Below are positions 7,416 to 15,415 of a DNA stretch of 18,510 bases, piece by piece. The notes under the pieces were generated by a model, which was not told where the DNA came from, did not search any database, and saw nothing but the letters and a program-made list of their open reading frames with translations. The position numbers and the translations under genes were made by a program. This DNA is from Pseudomonadota bacterium. GTDB taxonomy: Bacteria; Pseudomonadota; Alphaproteobacteria; Rhizobiales; Rhizobiaceae. The stretch is taken from assembly GCA_023433855.1 (NCBI GenBank), contig JAEYTV010000025.1, positions 1-18,510 of the forward strand, given 5' to 3'. Position 1 is the stretch's first letter. Each line of letters opens with the position of its first letter.

Positions 7416-8645
7416 TCAGCCTTCGATCGACTTGATCTTCTCGGCCGCCTGGTCGAGTGCCGACTTTGGATCTGTCTGGCCCGTCAGGGCCGCCTGGATG
7501 GCATCCTGGATAGCCTTGGAGATCTTCGGCCATTCCGGCGACGGGCCGCGAGGTTGTGCGTATTTCAGTTGCTCCACGAAGGTCGCCAGGGCAGCGTCCT
7601 TCAAAGGATTGCCGGTCGGTGGTACCGGGATATCGGAACGCGCCGGCAGTTGCCCGAAGTCCTGGTACATGGTCGCATCCTTGGATGCGAAGAACTCCAG
7701 CGCCTTGAACGCTTCCTCCGGATGCTTGGAGCTGGAGAAGATCGCCCAGTTGTAGTCGCCCATGGCAGAAGAACGTGGCGCACCCTCCTCTGGAACGGGG
7801 AGCAATGCCGTGCCCCAATCGAACTTGGCGTCCGCCAGCATGCGGTCGATTTCCCAGGGGCCGGAAATCACCATCGCGGCGTTGCCGGCATTGAAGGTGG
7901 CGGTCGAGTCCCACTGGCTTCGTGTCAGCGTGTCGGGAGAGGCAAGCTTCTCGTCGAGGATCTGCTTCCAGACGGTCAATGCCTTCACCGCGCCGTCGCT
8001 GTTGATCGTCTTGTAGGTGGCACCGGCCATTTGCGCCCAGGGCAGGAATTGGAAGGTCCCTTCCTCGTTCGCCTTGGCCGAGAAGGCAATCCCATAGACG
8101 TTCTTCGACGGGTCGTTGAGCTTTCGTGCTGTTTCGACCAATTGATCCCAGGTCTGCGGCGGTTTATCGGGATCCAGGCCGGCGGCCTTGAACAGATCCT
8201 TGTTGTAGTAGAGGGCGATCGTGTTGGTCGCCTTGGGAACACCGTAATATTTGCCGTCCCACATGACCGATTTCAGAGGTCCGTCAAAATAGTTTTCCGC
8301 CTTGATCACGTTTGACTTGGCGATCTGATCCGTGACGTCGAGGAATGCCCCGCGAGAAGCGAACATCGCATGGTTCGGATTGTCGATCGCGATGATGTCG
8401 GGAGCCTTGCCGGTGGAATAGGCCCTCATCGCTTCGCTTACGACATCGTCGAACTGGATCTGACGATACTCGATCTTGATCCCGTTGTTTTGCGCGTTGA
8501 TCTCCTTGATGAGGTTCGGCGCGGGCTGGATGTCCCGGTCAAGAGACCAGAGTGTCAGTGTCACGTCCTGGGCTCTTGCGCCCGAGCCGATGAACGAGCA
8601 TGTCAAGGCCAAGACGGCAGCGATCGAATAGTTGCGGATACCCAT
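7416..8645 (-). CDS. Carbohydrate ABC transporter substrate-binding protein
   Basis: A 409-residue periplasmic sugar-binding protein (SBP family 1, MalE-like). Signal peptide at residues 1-25 (basic MGIRNYS, hydrophobic core [13 protein letters not shown], cleavage after ARA before QDVT). The Thr before the Cys in the core makes a lipobox unlikely. Family features: [40 protein letters not shown] (~128-147), [20 protein letters not shown] and the strand [16 protein letters not shown] (~263-278). The ATG at 8645 has an excellent ribosome site (AAGGAGGAG, 8651-8659 reading in reverse), consistent with high expression. It sits between the catabolic genes and the permeases and is flanked on both sides by stem-loops. 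The sugar recognised is not predictable from sequence alone. Confidence 0.93.
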   Translation of the reverse strand: MGIRNYSIAAVLALTCSFIGSGARAQDVTLTLWSLDRDIQPAPNLIKEINAQNNGIKIEYRQIQFDDVVSEAMRAYSTGKAPDIIAIDNPNHAMFASRGAFLDVTDQIAKSNVIKAENYFDGPLKSVMWDGKYYGVPKATNTIALYYNKDLFKAAGLDPDKPPQTWDQLVETARKLNDPSKNVYGIAFSAKANEEGTFQFLPWAQMAGATYKTINSDGAVKALTVWKQILDEKLASPDTLTRSQWDSTATFNAGNAAMVISGPWEIDRMLADAKFDWGTALLPVPEEGAPRSSAMGDYNWAIFSSSKHPEEAFKALEFFASKDATMYQDFGQLPARSDIPVPPTGNPLKDAALATFVEQLKYAQPRGPSPEWPKISKAIQDAIQAALTGQTDPKSALDQAAEKIKSIEG

Positions 8646-8682
8646 GGTTCTCCTCCTTGGTGGTTACCCTCATCACCTTCCG

Positions 8683-8706
8683 GCTGCGGAACCCCCTTGC
8701 CGCAGC
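8683..8706 (-). promoter_or_regulatory. Stem-loop upstream of the sugar-binding-protein gene
   Basis: GCTGCGG and CCGCAGC form a perfect 7-bp stem with a 10-base loop, between the isomerase stop (8721) and the ribosome site of the binding-protein gene (8651-8656). It could mark an mRNA processing site or partial attenuator, or stabilise the 5' end of the binding-protein message; the sequence does not decide between these. Confidence 0.4.
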
Positions 8707-8720
8707 TGAAACCCATCAAA

Positions 8721-9626
8721 TCATTTTGGATCGACAACGAAGCTCCCGCCCCTTGCCTGCTTGAGATGATTCAGGGCATGAACCTGCCCGGTCATCTCGA
8801 GCGCATCCCGGTACACCGGGTCATGCCACCCTTCGATGTCAATGGAGCCTGACCAGCCGGCGAGTCGCAGTTCGGAAATGATGTCCGTCCAGTTGCTGTC
8901 GCCGAAGCCCGGGGTCCGCATGAAAACGAAGGGGTGCTTGCCGAAGATTCCATGCTCGCGGATCACGTCCCAGCGGATCGTGGCGTCCTTGCCATGCACA
9001 TGGAAGATCTTGTGAGCCCATTTGCGGATCTGCGGCAGCGGGTCGATCAGATAGACCATCTGATGACACGGTTCCCATTCGAGTCCGATATTGTCGTCCG
9101 GCGTCTCGTTGAAGATCAGCTCCCACGCATCCGGATTGTGGGCGATATTCCAGTCGCCGCTCCCCCAGTTTCCGTCCATTGCGCAGTTTTCGAAGGCGAT
9201 CCTGATCCCGTTGTCGGCCGCTCGTTTGGCGAGCTCGCTCCAGACCTGCTTGTAGCGCGGCAAGCTGTCGGTCAGCGGCTTGTTGCGGATGCGTCCGGTG
9301 AAGCCAGCGACGCAACTCGCGCCAAAATGATGAGCGTTGTCTATGCAGTCCTTCCAGCCCTGTAGGGTCTGTTGATCGAGTTCGGTCTCCTCGAGCGGGT
9401 TCCCAAACATGCCGATCGTTGAGATAGTTATGTCCCGGTCACCGATGGCGTCGAGGCAGCGCTTGCCGAGTTCCCCTACGTCCTGTCCGTTAGTCGTCTG
9501 CCAGAAGAAGGGCTCGAAACTTTCAAAGCCCATGTCGGCGATCTGGGAAATGCGATCTGCCGCATCGCCCTTTGTAGCGCTGACCATGGTACCGATGCGG
9601 ATGGCGTTCGGGGATCGTTCCTGCAT
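8721..9626 (-). CDS. Sugar phosphate isomerase/epimerase (xylose-isomerase-like TIM barrel)
   Basis: A 301-residue protein of the AP_endonuc_2/xylose-isomerase-like TIM-barrel family. The likely divalent-metal ligands are E146 (IRIAFENC), E185 in WEPCH (normally D-P-S-H in relatives), H211 in HVHGKD and E265 in IDIEGWHD, each at the end of a barrel strand. Early strands: IRIGTMVSA, FESFEPFFW, ITISTIGMFGNP. Relatives include tagatose/psicose 3-epimerases, inosose dehydratase (IolE), hydroxypyruvate isomerase and the catalytic subunit of bacterial C-glycoside deglycosidases; assignment to one of these is not possible here. ATG at 9626 has GAGGA upstream and is 11 bases after the oxidoreductase stop, so both enzymes are co-made. 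Cytoplasmic; expected to act on the product of the oxidoreductase or on the imported sugar. Confidence 0.88.
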   Translation of the reverse strand: MQERSPNAIRIGTMVSATKGDAADRISQIADMGFESFEPFFWQTTNGQDVGELGKRCLDAIGDRDITISTIGMFGNPLEETELDQQTLQGWKDCIDNAHHFGASCVAGFTGRIRNKPLTDSLPRYKQVWSELAKRAADNGIRIAFENCAMDGNWGSGDWNIAHNPDAWELIFNETPDDNIGLEWEPCHQMVYLIDPLPQIRKWAHKIFHVHGKDATIRWDVIREHGIFGKHPFVFMRTPGFGDSNWTDIISELRLAGWSGSIDIEGWHDPVYRDALEMTGQVHALNHLKQARGGSFVVDPK

Positions 9627-9637
9627 GATATGATTCC

Positions 9638-10672
9638 TCAGACTTTGATGTCGACCGGCTGCCCGGCTTTGGCGCTTTCGATGGCACCAAACACCATGGC
9701 AAGGCTTTTGATGTTGTCCTGGCCCGCCGTCTCCGGCGAGCGCCCAGTTTGAATAGCGGTCAGGAAATCTCGGATGACGCTCGCGTGGCCGCGCGTCTCC
9801 TCCCCGCGAGACGGTGGAGGGACTTCGATGGGAGAGAAGCCTCGCAGAAGACCCGGTTCATCAGCCGCAACCGATGCTTTGAACGTATCCTCACCGTCCC
9901 AGGTCATCATGCCCTTTGTCCCAACGATGCGCCAAAGGCTCTCCCAGCTGGTTCTCTCCCCTTCTGCGCACCAGGAACCGCGGTAGGTGAAGATCACGTC
10001 GTCGGAAAACCGGAAAACCGCATTGGCCGCTGCGCCGTGCGCGTACCAGGATCCCTTCGGGTTGGTTTCCAGGCAATAGACCGACATCGGTGTCTTGCCG
10101 GATACAAAACGCGCCGCATCGAAAGTATGGATCGCCATGTCAAGCAGCAGCACATTGTCCATCTGCTCCCTGAAGCCGCCGAAGTGCGGTGCAATGAAGA
10201 AGTCGCAATGGATGGCGGTAATCTCGCCGAGGCCCCCTTCTTCCACCAGACGGCGCATCCGCCGCACGCCGGAGATGAAGCGTCTGTTCTGGATGACGGC
10301 ATGAATCCTGCCCGCCGTTGCAGCAGCACGAACGAGGTCCTCGGCCTCGTCCATGGAACCGGCCATCGGTTTTTCGCTCAACACATGACAACCGTTCGCC
10401 AGGGCCGTCATAACCACGGAATGACGTGCCGCCGGTATGACGACATCGAAAACGACATCAGCACGCGTTTCATTCAGCACGGACTGCAGATCGGCGCCGA
10501 TAACGGCCGACGAGAGGTTGAACTCGGCGGAGAGCTTCTCGGCCACGGACCGATCAAGATCAACAAGTCCGACGACGCGCAAAGCATCCGCCAGCTCGCG
10601 ATCCGACTGAAGTGCCTTCAGCCAGCCCTTGGCCATGGCTCCGCATCCGCACAGTACGACGTTAAACGTCAT
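9638..10672 (-). CDS. Gfo/Idh/MocA-family oxidoreductase
   Basis: A 344-residue NAD(P)-dependent sugar dehydrogenase, first gene of the operon. The N-terminal Rossmann fold starts VVLCGCGAMAKGW (GxGxxA-type loop at ~9-14) with VVGLVDLDR (acidic ribose-binding end at ~38-40), and the hallmark LSEKPMAG places the catalytic lysine at 101. The C-terminal alpha/beta domain has LLLDMAIHTFDAARF, giving the usual D178...H182 pair. Family members oxidise a hydroxyl of sugars, inositols or glycosides (for example to 3-keto sugars) or reduce the reverse. The ATG at 10672 has GGGAGGGG upstream. It lies about 50 bases downstream of a predicted promoter whose start site is covered by a LacI-type palindrome, so the operon should be induced when the divergent LacI-family regulator releases DNA. 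Confidence 0.92.
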   Translation of the reverse strand: MTFNVVLCGCGAMAKGWLKALQSDRELADALRVVGLVDLDRSVAEKLSAEFNLSSAVIGADLQSVLNETRADVVFDVVIPAARHSVVMTALANGCHVLSEKPMAGSMDEAEDLVRAAATAGRIHAVIQNRRFISGVRRMRRLVEEGGLGEITAIHCDFFIAPHFGGFREQMDNVLLLDMAIHTFDAARFVSGKTPMSVYCLETNPKGSWYAHGAAANAVFRFSDDVIFTYRGSWCAEGERTSWESLWRIVGTKGMMTWDGEDTFKASVAADEPGLLRGFSPIEVPPPSRGEETRGHASVIRDFLTAIQTGRSPETAGQDNIKSLAMVFGAIESAKAGQPVDIKV

Positions 10673-10713
10673 CTCACCCCTCCCGCAGCATCCACGGCTA
10701 AGCCTCCCGGACG

Positions 10714-10729
10714 CCGTAAACGTTTACGG
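10714..10729. promoter_or_regulatory. LacI-family operator, perfect 16-bp palindrome
   Basis: CCGTAAAC followed by GTTTACGG is an exact 16-bp palindrome with the central CG step typical of LacI/GalR-family operators. It covers the predicted transcription start (~10725) of the oxidoreductase operon on the - strand and lies 65 bases upstream of the divergent lacI-type gene, so one bound dimer could repress the sugar operon and perhaps the regulator itself. Confidence 0.8.
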
Positions 10730-10731
10730 AG

Positions 10732-10759
10732 ACTATGGACATTGCAGTGGTTCTGTCAA
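10732..10759 (-). promoter_or_regulatory. Predicted sigma-70 promoter of the sugar operon
   Basis: Read on the - strand, a perfect -35 TTGACA (10759-10754) is followed after 16 bases by CATAGT (10737-10732; 4 of 6 to TATAAT, including the key A at position 2 and T at position 6). The start would fall near 10725, inside the 16-bp palindrome, giving a leader of about 50 bases before the ATG at 10672. Confidence 0.6.
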
Positions 10760-10794
10760 TACTGGTTCTTCTCACAGATCGGATCCGCTTCTCC

Positions 10795-11811
10795 ATGACA
10801 GGCATACGGCAACTCGCCGAACATCTTCAGATCTCCATCGGCACTGTGTCGCGCGCCCTGAACGGCAAGGCGGATGTAAATCCGGAGACGCGCAAACGTG
10901 TTCTCGAAGCGGCAGAAGAACTTGGTTACGTCCCAAACCAGTCAGGTCGTTCTCTCCGCAAAGGCACAACAGGCGTCGTCGGCTTCATGATGCAGACGGG
11001 GCCAGAGATCACCAGCCAGGGCGACACCTTCTTCATGAGTGTGTTCGATGGGGTCCAAAGCGTGCTGTCGCGCCACAACCTCGACCTGGTGGCCCTCCTC
11101 TGCTCGTCGGAAGAGGATCCGAACGCACACCTACAACGAACCGTCGCACGGGGTTTTGCCGACGCGATCATCCTTTCGGCGACCCGGCGGCACGACGAAC
11201 GCTTCGAACTGCTCCATCGCCACAGAATTCCATTCATCTCGCTTGGCCGCAGCCTGACTGACGTTGGTCACCCGTGGATCGACCTGGATTTCGAAGGTAT
11301 GGCCGAGACGGCGATCGAGAGGCTCGTCGCCTCGGGACACAAGCAGATCGGCGTAATCTGGCCACAAGGTGATCTCAACCTCGGCTATCTTTTCGTCGAC
11401 CGTTGCCGCGCAGTTCTGAAGCGGCACGGCCTTGCTCTCGATGATAGCCATATCTTTCGCGCCAAGCCGAGCGAGGCGGGTGGCTATGCTGTGGCCGGCG
11501 AGATCGTATCGGGGACTACACGACCCACGGCCGTCGTTCTGGTGAACGAGACGCTGGTGACGGGGCTATACAAGGGCCTGGAGGAACGCGGCATCAAGCC
11601 CGGTCGGGACATCGCAATCATCGGGCGCTACAGTCCTCAAGCACAGTACCTTTCTCCTGCGCTGACTTGCTTCACCCTGTCGCTGCGCGATCTGGGTGTC
11701 AGTCTCGCGGAGACGCTCTTGTCTCGCCTGCCCGACTACCAAACGCTTTATGGTGACGCTGTCCAACGCCGGATATGGCCCATGTCGCTGGTGGAGGGCT
11801 CCAGTGGATAG
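10795..11811 (+). CDS. LacI-family transcriptional regulator
   Basis: A 338-residue DNA-binding repressor. The helix-turn-helix is at the very N-terminus (MTGIRQLAEHLQISIGTVSR, then ALNGKADVNPETRKRVLEAA), followed by the hinge SGRSLRKGTTGVVGFM and a periplasmic-binding-protein-like ligand domain (FDGVQSVLSRHNLDLVALLC; IPFISLGRSLTDVGHPWIDL; HKQIGVIWPQGD; TAVVLVNETLVTGLYKG). I chose the ATG at 10795 because LacI proteins begin only a few residues before the HTH; an earlier in-frame ATG at 10735 would add 20 hydrophobic residues and overlaps the opposing promoter's -10 box. The ribosome site is weak. It diverges from the sugar operon and almost certainly controls it through the palindrome at 10714-10729; the inducer is presumably the imported sugar or its first product. 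Confidence 0.92.
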   Translation: MTGIRQLAEHLQISIGTVSRALNGKADVNPETRKRVLEAAEELGYVPNQSGRSLRKGTTGVVGFMMQTGPEITSQGDTFFMSVFDGVQSVLSRHNLDLVALLCSSEEDPNAHLQRTVARGFADAIILSATRRHDERFELLHRHRIPFISLGRSLTDVGHPWIDLDFEGMAETAIERLVASGHKQIGVIWPQGDLNLGYLFVDRCRAVLKRHGLALDDSHIFRAKPSEAGGYAVAGEIVSGTTRPTAVVLVNETLVTGLYKGLEERGIKPGRDIAIIGRYSPQAQYLSPALTCFTLSLRDLGVSLAETLLSRLPDYQTLYGDAVQRRIWPMSLVEGSSG

Positions 11812-11986
11812 CCGTCCTCTGGATCGCTGATCACCAGATCCTTGCACTGGCGAAGGGATGGCCAATGGAGCAGGGTCGCTCCAGGCAGTGAGACAAGTCC
11901 GCGAAACGTTGAGCGGAGCACCTTGGATTTCCGGGAACGACAACGGGCGCCTTGCGCCGTTATCGGCAGGATCCGACCTCATATCG
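11812..11986. other. Convergent intergenic region with two hairpins
   Basis: No gene is seen in these 175 bases between the lacI-type stop and the mfd-like stop. Two hairpins stand out: TGGAGC-AGGGTC-GCTCCA (11866-11883), and AACGGGCGC (11942-11950) with GCGCCGTT (11954-11961), an 8-bp stem with one bulged G and a 3-base loop. The second lies 25 bases after the mfd-like stop and is followed on that strand by a partly T-rich stretch, so it is the better terminator candidate. Confidence 0.4.
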
Positions 11987-14900
11987 TCAATCCGACGTGA
12001 GCAACGTCTCGAAGAAGGCCATTCTTTCCTCGCCCGTCTCTGTCGGCTGCTCGAAGACCAGACGATCCTCACGCCGGGCGCAAGGTCCCTTTGCGGCGAG
12101 CAGCTTGACGACTTTCAACAGGGGTCTGGGAGCGAAGGTGATCGCCAGTGCCCGGGGACCTGCATCCAGCTTGCTGATGCGGAAACGTGCGGCCGCGATC
12201 TGCAACTTCGTGATGCGCAGCAGAACTGATACTTCTTCCGGCAAATCACCGAACCGGTCTTCGAACTCTTCGGCCAGTTCGTCAACCTCCGCAGGTGACG
12301 ACGTCTTCAACAGCCTCGCATAAAGGTTGAGCCGAACGGTCGCATCAGGCACATATTCTGCGGGTATGGTACCTGCTACACCGAGGTTGACCGAGGCATG
12401 GGTAGATGTTTCCGCCCCGTCTTCGCGATGAGACCCGATCGCCCGCTCCAGCAGCTTTTGGTAAAGGCTGACCCCGAGGACCTTCATGTGTCCGGCCTGG
12501 TCCTCTCCCATGAGGTCCCCGCCCCCACGAAGATCGAGATCCCGCATGCTGAGCGAAAGGCCGGAACCAAGCCGGTCGTTTTCCACGAGCGTGGCCAGCC
12601 GGAGGCGTGTTTCCTCGGCGATTTCGCTGCCCTCGTCAACCAGCAGATAGGCGACTCCCTGCGCCTTTCCTCGCCCGACGCGGCCGCGCAGTTGATGCAG
12701 CTGCGCCAGACCGAACCTGTCGGACCGCCAGATGAAGATGGTGTTTGCGCGCGGCACGTCGAGGCCATTCTCGATGATGTTGGTCGACAGAAGAACGTCG
12801 CCTTCGCCATCTGCGAAACCGACGATGGCGTCGTCCATCTCCCCCGCCGGCATCTTGCCATGGGCGACCCGGATGGAGAAGTCGGGCACGATCTTGCGCA
12901 AGACCGCCTCCACTTCCCCGAGATCCTCGATCCGTGGCACCACGATGAAGCTTTGCCCTCCTCGCCTGCGCTCGCGCATCAACGCGATCCGCATCGACGC
13001 ACGATCAAAGACGCTGAACGACGTTCTCACAGGCATGCGTTTCGAAGGCGGAGTGGTCAGCAGGCTCACATCCTGGATGCCGATCATGGCCGTTTGCAAC
13101 GTTCGGGGTATGGGCGTGGCGGACATCGCCAGCATGTGGAGGGATGGAGCCAACGCTCTCATGGCCTGTTTGTCGCGTATCCCGAACCGATGTTCTTCGT
13201 CGACGATGAGGAGCCCGAGGCGGGCAAATGCGACATCTTTCGCGAGAATCGCCTGCGTGGCGACCACGATTCCAATCTCGCCCCGGGCGAGTTCCGCCTT
13301 GATCTCCTTCGCCTCGCCGGCCGACACCAGACGCGACAGCATCGCGACCTTCACCTTGGTTCCCGAGAACCGGCGCTCGAACACTCCCAGATGTTGACGC
13401 GCGAGCACCGTCGTTGGAGCTATCACCACCACCTGTCCACCCGCCAGCGCCACCGCCGCCGCGGCACGAAGCGCAACTTCGGTCTTGCCAAAACCAACAT
13501 CGCCACAGATGAGGCGGTTCATGGCCTTGCCGCTGCGAAGATCCTGAAGGACTGCCTCCACCGCGCCGGCCTGATCGGCGGTTTCTGCGTAGGGAAAGCG
13601 TCGAGCAAAACGATCGTAATCCGCCCGAGCCGGAACAAAGCTGTCAGCAGTTATTTCGCTTCTTTCCTTTGCCAGGCGCTTCAAATGCCGGGCCGCGGAA
13701 CGGATCTCTTTACTGATCGCCGCTCGCTTCCCGGCCCAGGCGTCCGTGTGAAGACGATCGAGCGTCACGGATTGGGGTTCCGACCCGTAGCGCCAGAGCT
13801 TGCCGAACTCTTCCATCGGCACCAGCACTGATGCGCTGTCCCGGTATTCAAGGCGCGCAGCGGCACGGACCACGCCGTCCACCGCAAGGCTCTCCAGATC
13901 CGCAAGGATGCCAATGCCATGGTTTTCGTGAACGACGACGTCACCCAGCCGCAGCTCGGGTTCGGTCAGGAGCAGGCTCTCGCCGTTTCGTCCTCCTGAG
14001 TAGCCCAGAACTTCGCCGACCGTCACGAGGGTGAGGTTCGAGACTGGATCCATGAACCCGCGGTCGAGTGAGCACGAGAGCTTGAACAGCCTGCAATCCT
14101 TTCTCTCGACCACCTCTGCCCAGTTGTCTGCCTCGCTGAGCCTGGCTTTCAGTCTTCGCTCAAGCCTGCGACACAGGTACCCGCTGCCGTGCCCAGCGAC
14201 CACGACCTTCCGGCCCGATTGCTCTTCCCGCACGACAAAATCTGTAAGATCGTTCAGAGGGTTGGCGCTGACGGCGAAATCCGGCAGCGGCCCGGCACCT
14301 TGCACATCCAGGCTGATGGAAGAAAGGCCGCTTACACCCTGCGTCCAGTCACGACGGCTCAGATAGAGGGAAGACCCTTCCTGCCGCTCCCGGTCACCGA
14401 AAAGCCGGACAGCTTGCCCAGCGTCGGCGATAACGTCGAGATAGGCATCCAGCCGCGCCTCTATCCCAGGGGCGATGGAGACATTCGCATCATCAAGGAC
14501 GTCGAAAACGGTGCGCATCTCCCCATAGAGCTTGAAGAGGTGAACCTCCGTCATCTCGGAAGGTGCGTTGGCCCCGCGCTGCTCGCCGCCGGAAAGGATC
14601 GCTTCGGATGCCGGCCCGAATACCATTCTTGGGAGGCTGTGCTCCGTTCTTTGAGATGAAGGATCGTAGGATCTCAACTCCGATACCAACCCGTCTTCAT
14701 CCAGGAGGATCCGCATCGGCGCCGTCGCGCCCGCTGGAAAAATGTCCACAACTTCGCCGCGGAAGGCGATCTCGCCTGGCTCGTCGGCAACGGCGTCTTC
14801 CACATATCCGGTACGCCTGACAAAGGCTTCGAACCCGTGACGATAGAAGGGCTCTCCCACCTTGAGTTCGAACCAGCTTTCCTCGACCACACTGGCAGGA

Positions 14901-15328
14901 GGAATGCGCTGGAGAACGGCATCGAGCGATGTCAGAAGCAGCCGGGGCTTTGGCGAGGGTTTGGACCACACGCGCAAAGCGTCCATTCGCCGGCCCATAC
15001 ATTGACGCGAAGGCGGGACCCGATCATAGGGGAGACAATCCCATGGCGGCAGCACAATGAGGTCTATGCCGGGATTGAGGCAACGGAGTGCGTCGGCAGT
15101 GCGGTTCGCCGAGGTCTCGCTCAGACAGATATGCACGAGCGGCTTATCTGCCTCTTCACATGCAGCGATCAACCTGGCGGCGATGAGAGCCGCTGGAGGC
15201 CGACGGGTCGCTTCTCGTTTGTTCGCGACGGAAGAAGCTGGATGTCCGCTGTTGTCATACTCGATCCACCGCAACGCGACACCCGCCGTTTCCTGCCTGG
15301 CAAAGCCGAAGTGCCGCGGTGCCAGCAA
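11987..15328 (-). CDS. mfd: Mfd-like transcription-repair coupling factor / RecG-like DNA translocase
   Basis: A ~1113-residue protein with the full Mfd layout (E. coli Mfd is 1148). The N-terminal UvrB-like module is at ~40-350, with VLPPWDCLPYDRVPPS (92-107) and RGEVVDIFPAG (190-200). The RNA-polymerase-interaction domain is at ~460-520 (VVVHENHGIGILADLESL). The translocase motifs follow: I GDVGFGKTEVAL (609-620), II DEEHRFG (710-716), III SATPIPRTLQ (736-745), V NIIENGLDVPRANT (850-863), VI QLRGRVGRG (879-887). The TRG motif MRDLDLRGGGDLMGEDQAGH spans 928-947 and the D7 autoinhibitory domain ~985-1110. Known Mfd removes stalled RNA polymerase and recruits UvrA. The start is uncertain: TTG at 15328 is the longest choice, and other TTG codons follow. 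Departures such as VHENHGIG, EEH and IIENGLD, where Mfd usually has VHxxHG(V/I)G, EEQ/EEH and IxExGLD, and an accessory setting suggest a second Mfd paralogue. Confidence 0.85.
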   Translation of the reverse strand: MLAPRHFGFARQETAGVALRWIEYDNSGHPASSVANKREATRRPPAALIAARLIAACEEADKPLVHICLSETSANRTADALRCLNPGIDLIVLPPWDCLPYDRVPPSRQCMGRRMDALRVWSKPSPKPRLLLTSLDAVLQRIPPASVVEESWFELKVGEPFYRHGFEAFVRRTGYVEDAVADEPGEIAFRGEVVDIFPAGATAPMRILLDEDGLVSELRSYDPSSQRTEHSLPRMVFGPASEAILSGGEQRGANAPSEMTEVHLFKLYGEMRTVFDVLDDANVSIAPGIEARLDAYLDVIADAGQAVRLFGDRERQEGSSLYLSRRDWTQGVSGLSSISLDVQGAGPLPDFAVSANPLNDLTDFVVREEQSGRKVVVAGHGSGYLCRRLERRLKARLSEADNWAEVVERKDCRLFKLSCSLDRGFMDPVSNLTLVTVGEVLGYSGGRNGESLLLTEPELRLGDVVVHENHGIGILADLESLAVDGVVRAAARLEYRDSASVLVPMEEFGKLWRYGSEPQSVTLDRLHTDAWAGKRAAISKEIRSAARHLKRLAKERSEITADSFVPARADYDRFARRFPYAETADQAGAVEAVLQDLRSGKAMNRLICGDVGFGKTEVALRAAAAVALAGGQVVVIAPTTVLARQHLGVFERRFSGTKVKVAMLSRLVSAGEAKEIKAELARGEIGIVVATQAILAKDVAFARLGLLIVDEEHRFGIRDKQAMRALAPSLHMLAMSATPIPRTLQTAMIGIQDVSLLTTPPSKRMPVRTSFSVFDRASMRIALMRERRRGGQSFIVVPRIEDLGEVEAVLRKIVPDFSIRVAHGKMPAGEMDDAIVGFADGEGDVLLSTNIIENGLDVPRANTIFIWRSDRFGLAQLHQLRGRVGRGKAQGVAYLLVDEGSEIAEETRLRLATLVENDRLGSGLSLSMRDLDLRGGGDLMGEDQAGHMKVLGVSLYQKLLERAIGSHREDGAETSTHASVNLGVAGTIPAEYVPDATVRLNLYARLLKTSSPAEVDELAEEFEDRFGDLPEEVSVLLRITKLQIAAARFRISKLDAGPRALAITFAPRPLLKVVKLLAAKGPCARREDRLVFEQPTETGEERMAFFETLLTSD

Positions 15329-15415
15329 CCGCCGCCACTCAACTGATTGGCAGCCGGTTGGTTCCTCCCATCAGACGTGAAGAGCACCGCGGTGTGCCCG
15401 CCCGACCAAGGCATG

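Noticed and set aside
7299..8315. A 338-codon open frame on the + strand
   Set aside because: Antisense to the binding-protein gene; composition dominated by Arg and Gly and no family features.
10735..10794. Upstream in-frame ATG for the LacI-family gene
   Set aside because: It would put 20 hydrophobic residues before the helix-turn-helix, unlike LacI proteins, and overlaps the -10 box of the opposing promoter. The ATG at 10795 gives the normal N-terminus.
9749..10798. A 349-codon open frame on the + strand
   Set aside because: Antisense to the Gfo/Idh/MocA gene and running through the promoter/operator region; no recognisable motifs.
12398..13831. A 477-codon open frame on the + strand
   Set aside because: It lies wholly antisense to the mfd-like gene, whose motifs are unmistakable; the translation is rich in His/Arg and resembles no family, as expected for the complement of a GC-rich gene.
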